DNA from: Bacteroidales bacterium
GTDB taxonomy: Bacteria; Bacteroidota; Bacteroidia; Bacteroidales; JAAYJT01
Length of the DNA: 64,000 bases
Assembly (NCBI GenBank): GCA_014860575.1
Contig: JACZJK010000021.1
Coordinates: forward strand, 100,898 to 164,897
Direction of reading: 5' to 3'
Of this stretch, positions 28,668 to 35,715 are shown piece after piece. A program made the translations under genes and the position numbers. Within the stretch, counting starts at the first letter, position 1. Each line of letters opens with the position of its first letter. The notes under the pieces are model-generated. The model was not told the DNA's origin, searched no databases, and worked only from the letters and a program-made list of their open reading frames with translations.

Positions 28668-28682
28668 AAAAAACACTTTAAC

Positions 28683-30008
28683 ATGTCCAACGGGTTCGAC
28701 AAAGAAACTCCAATTGCCCTGTTCTGGCATCGCCGCGATTTAAGGGTCTTCGATAACACTGGTTTATTTCATGCCCTCGGCAGCGGCTTGAAAGTTCTTC
28801 CGGTTTTTATTTTCGATACTGACATCCTCAGCAAACTAGAAAACAAGCAGGATGCCCGCGTGCATTTTATTTATGAAAACCTACTGAAGCTTAAAGGAGA
28901 ATATGAGAAACACCAGTGTTCATTGTTGATTAAGATCGGAAAACCTGAAGAAGTCTTATTGAAACTGCTTGATGAGTTAAACGTTAAAGCAGTTTACACA
29001 AATAATGATTACGAACCATATGCGAAAGAACGGGACAAAAAGGTGGACGAAATACTCCGTTCAAAAGGCATAGAATTCCGAAGCTTTAAAGATCATGTTA
29101 TTTTTGAAAAGGATGAAGTCTTGAAAGCTGATGGCAAACCTTACACCGTTTTTACACCATACATGCGCCGATGGAAAGAGCGGATTGATCATGACAGACT
29201 AACCAACTTTCCCTCCCAATCCCGCCTGAATTCTTTGGTCACCAGCGAAGCATTAACTTTTCCAACGCTGGAAGAAATCGGTTTCAAGGAAACGCATCAG
29301 CAATTTCCTTCGGTTCTGACTGATTTAGAGATTATACGCAATTATAATAAAACACGCGATTTACCTGCCATTAAAGGAACTACCCGACTTGGTGTTCACC
29401 TTAGGTTTGGAACCATCAGCATAAGGGAAATGGTTAGCATTGCTCTTAAAAGCAGCGAAACCTGGTTGAATGAATTAATATGGCGTGAGTTTTTCAAAAT
29501 GATCCTTTTTCACTTTCCGCATACTGTTGATAAAGCTTTTAAGCCCGCATACGGTCAGATTGAATGGTTGAACTATGAAAAGCACTTCGAAGCATGGTGT
29601 CAGGGCAAGACCGGTTTTCCTATTGTGGATGCAGGCATGCGTGAACTGACTGAAACTGGTTTCATGCATAACCGGGTAAGAATGATTGCCGGAAGTTTTC
29701 TTGTGAAAGACTTGTTGATTGACTGGCGATGTGGTGAAGCGTGGTTTGCCGAAAAACTGCTCGATTATGAACAAGCTTCAAATGTCGGGAATTGGCAATG
29801 GGTGGCTGGCAGCGGTTGCGATGCTGCGCCATATTTCCGCGTATTCAATCCAATCCTCCAGGCCCAGAAATTTGATCCCAGTGGTAAATACATCCGGCGT
29901 TGGGTTCCAGAATTAGGCACTCCGGCTTATCCAACACCAATTGTTGATCATGCTATTGCAAAAGAAAGAGCCATTAAGGCTTACAAGAAGGCTTTGGCAA
30001 ATGGTTGA
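28683..30008 (+). CDS. phrB: Deoxyribodipyrimidine photolyase / cryptochrome family
   Basis: Light-driven repair of pyrimidine dimers using FADH-. The ATG at 28683 gives 441 aa starting MSNGFDKETPIALFWHRRDLR, and the family's conserved N-terminal W-F-R/H-R-DLR block follows at once. The antenna-binding alpha/beta domain spans ~8-135. The FAD domain shows TRLGVHLRFGTISIREM, WLNELIWREFFKMIL, GFPIVDAGMRELTETGFMHNRVRM and SNVGNWQWVAGSGCDAAPYFRVFNP. These point to a class I CPD photolyase or a close relative. A cryptochrome without repair function cannot be excluded. The reading frame continues upstream to 28545 only because the heptad tract has no stops. Confidence 0.9.
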   Translation: MSNGFDKETPIALFWHRRDLRVFDNTGLFHALGSGLKVLPVFIFDTDILSKLENKQDARVHFIYENLLKLKGEYEKHQCSLLIKIGKPEEVLLKLLDELNVKAVYTNNDYEPYAKERDKKVDEILRSKGIEFRSFKDHVIFEKDEVLKADGKPYTVFTPYMRRWKERIDHDRLTNFPSQSRLNSLVTSEALTFPTLEEIGFKETHQQFPSVLTDLEIIRNYNKTRDLPAIKGTTRLGVHLRFGTISIREMVSIALKSSETWLNELIWREFFKMILFHFPHTVDKAFKPAYGQIEWLNYEKHFEAWCQGKTGFPIVDAGMRELTETGFMHNRVRMIAGSFLVKDLLIDWRCGEAWFAEKLLDYEQASNVGNWQWVAGSGCDAAPYFRVFNPILQAQKFDPSGKYIRRWVPELGTPAYPTPIVDHAIAKERAIKAYKKALANG

Positions 30009-30107
30009 ATTTGAGTTGCATCTATTTTTTAACATCCCGATTCAAATTCCAGCTTCAGGTTTGAACCAATATAAGTGGCCCAGAAGGATCTGAAAAAATC
30101 AACTGAG

Positions 30108-30557
30108 TTAAATCCTGCTTCCACGATCTATCTCGCGTTGCTGATCTTTGTTTTTCAGGGTATCCCGTTTGTCGTAGAGCTTTTTACCTTTTGCGACGGC
30201 AATTTTGAGTTTAGCCAGCCCTTTTTCGTCAATGAATAATAGTACAGGAATTACTGTGAGCCCTTTTTCGTTTATTTTGGCGAGGATTTTCTTGAGTTCT
30301 TTCCGGTTGAGCAGCAGTTTACGGTCTCTTTTTGGTTCGTGGTTATTGTACGAACCCATTGTGTACTCTGCTATATGCAGGTTTCTCACGAAGAGTTCGT
30401 TGCCCGAAAACGAGCAATAAGCATCGCTTACACTGGCTTTGCCGGCGCGCAATGATTTGATCTCCGTGCCGGTAAGCTGCATGCCTGCCGTAAACTCTTC
30501 GAGAAGGAAGTATTCAAAAGAAGCTTTTTTATTTCTTATGTTAACCTGGCTTACCAT
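30108..30557 (-). CDS. smpB: SsrA-binding protein SmpB
   Basis: Binds tmRNA and brings it to stalled ribosomes for trans-translation. 149 aa from the ATG at 30557 (a TTG two codons upstream is less likely). Signature blocks are visible: FLLEEFTAGMQLTGTEIKSLRAGKASVSDAYCSF near the N-terminus, PKRDRKLLLNRKEL in the middle, and the basic C-terminal tail KGKKLYDKRDTLKNKDQQREIDR that enters the decoding site. No ssrA gene was found in the window. A TATCTTTG -7 element lies 43 nt upstream. Confidence 0.96.
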   Translation of the reverse strand: MVSQVNIRNKKASFEYFLLEEFTAGMQLTGTEIKSLRAGKASVSDAYCSFSGNELFVRNLHIAEYTMGSYNNHEPKRDRKLLLNRKELKKILAKINEKGLTVIPVLLFIDEKGLAKLKIAVAKGKKLYDKRDTLKNKDQQREIDRGSRI

Positions 30558-30563
30558 GCACAA

Positions 30564-30859
30564 TGCTTTATCGAAGAATCTATTTTATTCAATAAGGGCG
30601 CAAAGATACGGGATTTATTCTGCGCGCTCCTTCTTAATTGCATTACAAAAGCCTGAATCAATTGTGCTGCATTCCAGTTGGCTTCAGCCAACGGTCAAAC
30701 AAGAATTCATCATTTGGGCTTTAGCCACATTGAATACCTCTTATGTAATACTGTCCCATTTCGATTTGTGAATCCACTACGTGGAATTAAGAAAATATCG
30801 TACAATGATTCTACAATACTTTATCCGCTACGCGGAACACTCGATGTTCCACATATAAA
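30564..30859. repeat. Intergenic hairpin array (REP-like)
   Basis: No gene. Between smpB and the TonB receptor lie five short palindromes: GTTGGCT-tc-AGCCAAC (30677-30692), GGCT-tt-AGCC (30717-30726), TCCAC-tac-GTGGA (30773-30785), TCCGC-tac-GCGGA (30824-30836) and GGAACA-ctcga-TGTTCC (30834-30850). The third and fourth are sister hairpins with the same loop. Confidence 0.65.
30601..30608 (-). promoter_or_regulatory. Candidate -7 element for smpB
   Basis: Reads TATCTTTG on the minus strand, 43 nt before the ATG. No clear -33 box. Confidence 0.5.
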
Positions 30860-33292
30860 TCAAAACTTAAGGTTGATTCCTACCAGAAAGTGAACGCCGG
30901 CTTGTGGGAAATAGCCATCCTCAATGGTTATCAATCCCTGATCTCCAAAAACACCTTTATAAACCCAGGCGTTGGTGGAGTACATGCTATTCGTAAGGTT
31001 GTTAATTTGTACGGTTAATTGTATCTCTTTCAGAAAAGCAGAGTAAATACTGTAATTCATTCTCAAATTATGTGTGAGGTAAGCTTTAAGCATCCGATCG
31101 CGGCTTGAAGTATTATCAATGAATTGTTTACCAACATATTTTGAGCTAAGATTCAGGTTTAACCCATCAACAGGCTTGTATGAAAAAATACTTGCTGCGA
31201 TAATGGAAGGCGAGAAAGCTATGTCAACATCACGGTATTCTTTGGATTCGAACCCGATCCAATTCCAACCGTTGTCGTACTGGTCAACATATTCCGTAAT
31301 CCGAGGAATTATATTACGGCTAAGTGTCAGGTTACCTTGCCATTGAAGGTTCGGAGTAATGATCAGTGCCGCTTCTATTTCTATTCCTGTCCGGTAGCTT
31401 TTATCAATGTTTTTACGTGTGAACCCACCCACATCATTGATTTCTCCAGTAAGGATCAACTGATTCTTATAGTCCATTAAGTACAGGTTGCTGTTAAACA
31501 TAAAGTTCTTCCCGCGTTGATTAAAGCCAATTTCAATATTTCTCAACGTTTCTTCTTTTGGCCTGCTTTCAGGCGAAGAATCGGTAAAGTCGTCGCGCAC
31601 CGGCTCGCGATTTCCGATGCCGGCGTAAGCGTAAAGGCTGGCAAATGAATTTAGATTATAATTGATTCCCAATTTTGGGTTAAAAAAATGGAAAGAAGCA
31701 TCTTGCTGCAAATCGGTAATATTTTCTTGCACCCAGGCCAATCCAAGAAAATTATAGGCAACGTTGCGGTATTGCAGATCAGTGAAAATATGTAAGCCGG
31801 GAAGAATTTCATAATCCGCTTTTAAAAATGTGTTAAAGTCCTTTTTTAAGCCATCGTTTTGGTAATACCTGTGCCTGATATTTGCGTGTGTGGCAAAGCG
31901 TGCCCATATAATCTCACCAAAATGATCGCCTTCATAAATATTGTAACCCCCGCCCCAGGTCATGTTCCAGCGGTTCATGTCTATATAATTGAATGAATAC
32001 GTGAATCCATAAAAATGGTTGTCGAGCCAGCGTTGCCTGACCAGGTCGCTGGATGTGATTACTTCAGTACCAATTTCAACATCGGGCAGGTTATATCGGC
32101 TGAACTCATCATTGGCCCTGTATTGCTCGTAAAATCCTCTCCCATAAGTGTAGTGGCCTGTAATATTAGCGGTTACTGCATCCGAAAAAGCATGGGTGAG
32201 ATGCAACTGGTAGTGATCCTGCTGGTAATTGTCAGTTTCATTATCGTAATACCTGATTGTTCCCTGGTCATCATAATACAGGCCTGCGGGATTGAAAGTC
32301 CGGTTGCTCTTAAGTGAATCGCCCGGAACTCCATACCATGCCTGATAGGTTTTTTCATTTCCCGAAAAGGTGATGGCTTTCACAACTGTTTTCTCTCCAT
32401 AAAATCCACCCGAAAAGTAGTAGGACCGGAGTCTTGAAGAAGCCCGGTCAATATATCCGTCTGATTCCGTCATAGATATCCGGCCATCGAAGGCCCAGTG
32501 TTTCCCTATCAGGCCGCTGCCCAGGCTTAGGGAGTTTTTCATTGTATTGTACGATCCTGCTGAGGAACTGATTTCTGCATACGGCTTATCACTTAGGGAG
32601 GTGGTTTGTAAGCTGATGGTTCCGCCGAAAGCGCCGGCACCATGCGTGCTTAATCCCACACCCCTCTGGATTTGCATATTATCAACCGATGAAACGATAT
32701 CGGGCATGTTCACCCACCAAACCCCATGAGATTCTGCATCGTTTATCGGAACACCATTCACGGTGACGTTAATCCGTGTATTGTCGCTTCCGCGGATGTT
32801 CATCCAGGTGTAACCAACCCCGGCACCGGCATCTGAGCTCGTCACCAACGAAGGTGTAAGGCTGATCAGGAAGGGAAGATCCTGCCCCAGATTTGATGCT
32901 GACAACTCTTCACGTGTAAGGTTGGTGAAAGTGGCTGGAGTGTGATTGTCAGCACGGGTAGCACTGACCACAAATTCCTCCGTAAGAAACGTACTTCGGG
33001 TGAGAAAAATATCAAGCTGCTTATTTTGATCCAGGACGATCAACTGCTGGATGTTTTCATAACCCAGGTAAGACACGGTAACATTGTAGGTCCCCGCCTT
33101 AATATTTTCAATGCGAAACTCGCCTGATGCATCAGTGAAAATTCCCCTGAACGTTCCCTGTATCAATACATTGGCGCCGGGCAGCGGTTTACCGTTTTCT
33201 GCATCAGAAACTGAGCCGGAAAATATGAACTGGCTCAACACGATAAGTGGCAAGAGCAGCAGTAATGCCGTTGTCAATAAAAATCTTTTCAT
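30860..33292 (-). CDS. TonB-dependent outer-membrane receptor, predicted thiamin-related uptake
   Basis: 810 aa: signal peptide (residues ~1-20), a carboxypeptidase-like regulatory domain (~20-105, SGSVSDAENGKPLPGANVLI), a plug domain (~110-235, with VNGVPINDAESHGVWWVNMPD and QIQRGVGLSTHGAGAFGGT), and a ~22-strand barrel ending in the aromatic residue needed for outer-membrane assembly (GINLKF). A TPP riboswitch and a -7 element lie directly upstream, so expression should fall when thiamin pyrophosphate is abundant. The inferred substrate is therefore thiamin or a precursor. TPP-regulated TonB receptors are known in Bacteroidota. No inner-membrane thiamin transporter gene is adjacent in this window. 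Confidence 0.88.
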   Translation of the reverse strand: MKRFLLTTALLLLLPLIVLSQFIFSGSVSDAENGKPLPGANVLIQGTFRGIFTDASGEFRIENIKAGTYNVTVSYLGYENIQQLIVLDQNKQLDIFLTRSTFLTEEFVVSATRADNHTPATFTNLTREELSASNLGQDLPFLISLTPSLVTSSDAGAGVGYTWMNIRGSDNTRINVTVNGVPINDAESHGVWWVNMPDIVSSVDNMQIQRGVGLSTHGAGAFGGTISLQTTSLSDKPYAEISSSAGSYNTMKNSLSLGSGLIGKHWAFDGRISMTESDGYIDRASSRLRSYYFSGGFYGEKTVVKAITFSGNEKTYQAWYGVPGDSLKSNRTFNPAGLYYDDQGTIRYYDNETDNYQQDHYQLHLTHAFSDAVTANITGHYTYGRGFYEQYRANDEFSRYNLPDVEIGTEVITSSDLVRQRWLDNHFYGFTYSFNYIDMNRWNMTWGGGYNIYEGDHFGEIIWARFATHANIRHRYYQNDGLKKDFNTFLKADYEILPGLHIFTDLQYRNVAYNFLGLAWVQENITDLQQDASFHFFNPKLGINYNLNSFASLYAYAGIGNREPVRDDFTDSSPESRPKEETLRNIEIGFNQRGKNFMFNSNLYLMDYKNQLILTGEINDVGGFTRKNIDKSYRTGIEIEAALIITPNLQWQGNLTLSRNIIPRITEYVDQYDNGWNWIGFESKEYRDVDIAFSPSIIAASIFSYKPVDGLNLNLSSKYVGKQFIDNTSSRDRMLKAYLTHNLRMNYSIYSAFLKEIQLTVQINNLTNSMYSTNAWVYKGVFGDQGLITIEDGYFPQAGVHFLVGINLKF

Positions 33293-33357
33293 TTATAAAA
33301 CGTGTTTGGTTAAACTTCAAGCGGCGAATAGAGGCTGATTGCCGCTATTTAAAAAGT

Positions 33358-33447
33358 TTAGGCCCGTCCCTTCGCCGGCATTACCCGGATCAGGTTCAAT
33401 GGGTTTGATCTCAGCCCGTTATATTGGGGCACCCCTATGTTGAGAAC
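33358..33447 (-). ncRNA. TPP riboswitch (THI element)
   Basis: On the minus strand, running towards the TonB receptor, the conserved TPP aptamer blocks appear in order: GGGGTGCCC, GGGCTGAGAT (pyrimidine sensor), then ACCTGATCCGGGTAATGCC and GCGAAGGGA (pyrophosphate sensor helix). The aptamer ends about 65 nt before the receptor ATG. No strong terminator was seen between aptamer and start, so translational control is plausible. Confidence 0.93.
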
Positions 33448-33454
33448 GCAGCGG

Positions 33455-33462
33455 CAAAGATA
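33455..33462 (-). promoter_or_regulatory. -7 element upstream of the TPP riboswitch
   Basis: Reads TATCTTTG on the minus strand, about 8-15 nt before the first aptamer bases, exactly where the leader promoter should be. No good -33 match. Confidence 0.6.
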
Positions 33463-33541
33463 AATATAAATATCTGATAACCGTAAAATTTGGCCGCGTA
33501 GGGTTCGAAACTTACGCTCGTAGATTTGGGTCGCTTTTGTT

Positions 33542-33648
33542 GTAATGCAGTGATACAGTGATACAGTAATGCATTAATTCCGTAGGATTGTTTATGTTGT
33601 ACATGAATGATGTTTTGTTTTTGCTTACTGCCAACTGCAACTGCCAAC
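33542..33648. repeat. Octad and tgccaac heptad repeats
   Basis: Four perfect-register octads (gtaatgca, gtgataca twice, gtaatgca) at 33542-33573, then tgccaac-type units at 33629-33648. This is the same two-part order as at 22712-22785. Confidence 0.75.
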
Positions 33649-33666
33649 CTTTCACACAAAGCCTCT

Positions 33667-34344
33667 TCAAAGACTCCAGTCAATAGCATGTTTGCCAGCA
33701 TTTGTAAGCAAGATATTTGTCTTGCTAAAATGCTTACATCCAAAAAATCCCCGCGAAGCGGATAGGGGGGATGGATGGGGCGATTTGAGAATATGGTGTT
33801 TTGAAGTGTCAATGATTGCTTCTTTAGCCTGAGCATAGTTGCCCCAGAGCAGGAAAACGACATCCTTCAAATTATCGCTGATGGCCTTGATAACAGCATC
33901 TGTAAATCTTTCCCAACCTTTTCCCTGGTGCGACCCTGCCTGGTTTACCCTCACTGTGAGAGTGGCATTGATAAGCAAAACCCCTTGCCTTGCCCATTTT
34001 TCGAGATTCCCGGATGCTGGCACTGGGATACCTAAGTCTGCGTGTATTTCTTTAAAAATGTTTTGTAACGATGGTGGTTTTTGTATCCCTTGGGGAACCG
34101 AAAAGCACAGCCCATGTGCCTGGCCTGGTCCATGATAGGGGTCTTGTCCGAGGATTACTACTTTAACATCCCAGAAAGGAGTGTGCTCAAAAGAGGCAAA
34201 TATTTTATTCCCGGGAGGGTAAATGACATGTTTCTTTTTTTCTTCAAACAGAAACTGTTTTAATGCTGCAAAATAATCAGCATCAAACTCATTCTGCAGC
34301 ACTACTTTCCAGCTTTCAGCAATTTGGGGATTTATTCTTTCCAT
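33667..34344 (-). CDS. ung: Uracil-DNA glycosylase
   Basis: Removes uracil from DNA as the first step of base excision repair. The ATG at 34344 gives 225 aa; a TTG at 34368 is in frame but precedes a -7 element by only a few bases. The family-1 UDG motifs are clear: the water-activating loop VVILGQDPYHGPGQAHGLCFSV with its catalytic Asp, LLINATLTVRVNQAGSH, VFLLWGNYAQ, and the Leu-loop SPHPSPLSASRGFFG with the catalytic His. The residue after PLSA is Ser rather than the frequent His/Tyr, a mild variation. Confidence 0.95.
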   Translation of the reverse strand: MERINPQIAESWKVVLQNEFDADYFAALKQFLFEEKKKHVIYPPGNKIFASFEHTPFWDVKVVILGQDPYHGPGQAHGLCFSVPQGIQKPPSLQNIFKEIHADLGIPVPASGNLEKWARQGVLLINATLTVRVNQAGSHQGKGWERFTDAVIKAISDNLKDVVFLLWGNYAQAKEAIIDTSKHHILKSPHPSPLSASRGFFGCKHFSKTNILLTNAGKHAIDWSL

Positions 34345-34373
34345 GATGTTACGGGCAGGTTCAAACAATATTC

Positions 34374-34381
34374 CAAAGTTA
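34374..34381 (-). promoter_or_regulatory. Candidate -7 element for ung
   Basis: Reads TAACTTTG on the minus strand, 29 nt before the ATG at 34344. Supports that start over the TTG at 34368. Confidence 0.5.
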
Positions 34382-34448
34382 CAGTAGTTATATATACCTG
34401 AAACAAGTAGAAAACATTTTCAGTCGAATAATCAACTTCTAAAAAGAA

Positions 34449-34607
34449 ATGGGCTTCAAATATCAAATAAATTGCAGGTTGCACAAAACAGTAACTATGT
34501 TTTTGTTGTTTATTTTTGTGGGTGTTTTACTTACTTCGTGCAAGTCCCGCGAGAAATGTGCTGCCTACGGCGAATACCGTAAATTTAAGGTGGAACAGGG
34601 ATATTAA
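34449..34607 (+). CDS. Small lipoprotein (36-52 aa)
   Basis: Too short for most ORF lists. From the ATG at 34497 the product is 36 aa: a hydrophobic segment MFLLFIFVGVLLTSC with a textbook lipobox (L-T-S-C), then a short charged tail containing KSREKCAAYGEYRKFKVEQ. An in-frame ATG at 34449 would give 52 aa but puts extra polar residues before the signal, so 34497 is my preferred start. I believe similar tiny lipoproteins with a C-x-AYGEYRKF motif occur in other Bacteroidota, but cannot check. The outer-membrane protein gene begins 82 nt downstream, with its own promoter between them. Confidence 0.6.
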   Translation: MGFKYQINCRLHKTVTMFLLFIFVGVLLTSCKSREKCAAYGEYRKFKVEQGY

Positions 34608-34637
34608 TAAAAAGTCCTGGCATATCAGTTGCTGAAC

Positions 34638-34669
34638 CTTGCCCAAGTCTGTATAAACCACTAAGTTTG
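34638..34669 (+). promoter_or_regulatory. Promoter for the outer-membrane protein gene at 34690
   Basis: CTTG (34638-34641), 20-nt spacer, TAAGTTTG (34662-34669), then 20 nt to the ATG. One mismatch in the -33 box. Confidence 0.55.
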
Positions 34670-34689
34670 CAATTATCAAACTTCCAACT

Positions 34690-35454
34690 ATGATACGGGT
34701 AAGGGTAATCTTTTTTTTAGTAATGCTTACGCTGATTCAAAATACTGCTTTGGCGCAGTATGATGAAGAAGTTTTCAGTACTGAAGTGTTATTACGAAAA
34801 GAGTATTACGGAGGGATATTTATTAACTCAGCCGGCGGTGGCATGGAGTTTAGAAAAGGCGCTAACACCACTTACTTTACCAAATGGCTGTACGAGGTCA
34901 ATTTACTTGAATTGAAATCCAACCGTGAAACCCGGGTGTACAACCCATTCTATCGAAACTCGCGAAGTTTTGTTTATGGTAAACTAAACAATCTTTATGT
35001 ATTGCGAGTTGGAGGTGGTCAACAAAAACTGCTCAACCGCAAACCTTATTGGGGTGGAGTTGAGTTGCGATATTTCTGGTTTGCCGGTGGTACAGCCGGG
35101 TTTACAAAACCTGTTTACCTGTATATTATAAAGGAGCTTACTATTAACCCACCGTACTATGAATATTCTCTAATAGCCGAAAAATACGACCCCAATAAAC
35201 ATTTTCTTGATAATATTTATGGTCGGGCGTCACTTACCAAGGGCTTCAATGAAATCAGCATTCATCCGGGTGTTTATGCGAAAGCTGGATTATCATTTGA
35301 AATCGGTCGTCAGAACCAAAAGGTTTCAGCCGTTGAAATTGGTGCTGCGCTTGATTTCTTTCCTACCGGTGTCCGGATGATGGCTGTCCGTGACCCGGAA
35401 CGTTTCTTCCTTACATTCTTTGTTGGCTACTATTTAGGCAAGCGTTACAACTAA
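34690..35454 (+). CDS. Predicted outer-membrane beta-barrel protein of unknown function
   Basis: 254 aa. Signal peptide MIRVRVIFFLVMLTLIQNTALAQ with cleavage after AQ. The mature part has many aromatic-rich alternating strands (YYGGIFINSAGGGMEFRKG, PYWGGVELRYFWFAGGTAGF, SIHPGVYAKAGLSFEIG, RFFLTFFVGYYLGKRYN), typical of a small Bacteroidota outer-membrane barrel. I recognise the style but no named family. The preceding small lipoprotein gene is close and in the same direction, so they may work together. The next gene is on the opposite strand. Confidence 0.65.
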   Translation: MIRVRVIFFLVMLTLIQNTALAQYDEEVFSTEVLLRKEYYGGIFINSAGGGMEFRKGANTTYFTKWLYEVNLLELKSNRETRVYNPFYRNSRSFVYGKLNNLYVLRVGGGQQKLLNRKPYWGGVELRYFWFAGGTAGFTKPVYLYIIKELTINPPYYEYSLIAEKYDPNKHFLDNIYGRASLTKGFNEISIHPGVYAKAGLSFEIGRQNQKVSAVEIGAALDFFPTGVRMMAVRDPERFFLTFFVGYYLGKRYN

Positions 35455-35641
35455 AACCCCCTTTGTCCGTTCGATCCTGTTGGTGAGTTCGATTATTCAA
35501 TTTTCTAACGCATTGCTGATTTAATTTTCTGAACCTTTGGTTCTGGAGTTTCATTATCAAGCCAGCATATACCTTTTTATTAAATGCAATGTCCAATAGC
35601 AACTAATTCATTTAACCGATTAGTAATGCTACGATCTAACA

Positions 35642-35677
35642 AGAAACCCCTGCAAAACATGGTTAGCAGAGGTTTCT
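35642..35677 (-). terminator. Likely terminator after the type IX secreted propeller gene
   Basis: A 12-bp stem with one mismatch (AGAAACCCCTGC with GCAGAGGTTTCT) and a 12-nt loop lies 39 nt past the stop. The T-tract on the minus strand is weak (TTCTTGTT). Confidence 0.5.
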
Positions 35678-35715
35678 GAAAAAATATTTCAATACCGGTT
35701 GATAGAATGAAAGGT

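Larger units (their letters stand above)
28276..28682. other. Gap between divergent htpG and photolyase, filled with periodic repeats
   Basis: About 400 bp. It holds a 22-nt segment (28365-28386) shared with 44894-44915, octads, a GC-rich hairpin, more octads, seven heptads and a -7 element for the photolyase. Listed separately below. Confidence 0.7.

Noticed and set aside
30439..30771. 110-aa plus-strand frame
   Set aside because: Overlaps smpB antisense and the hairpin array; no supporting features.
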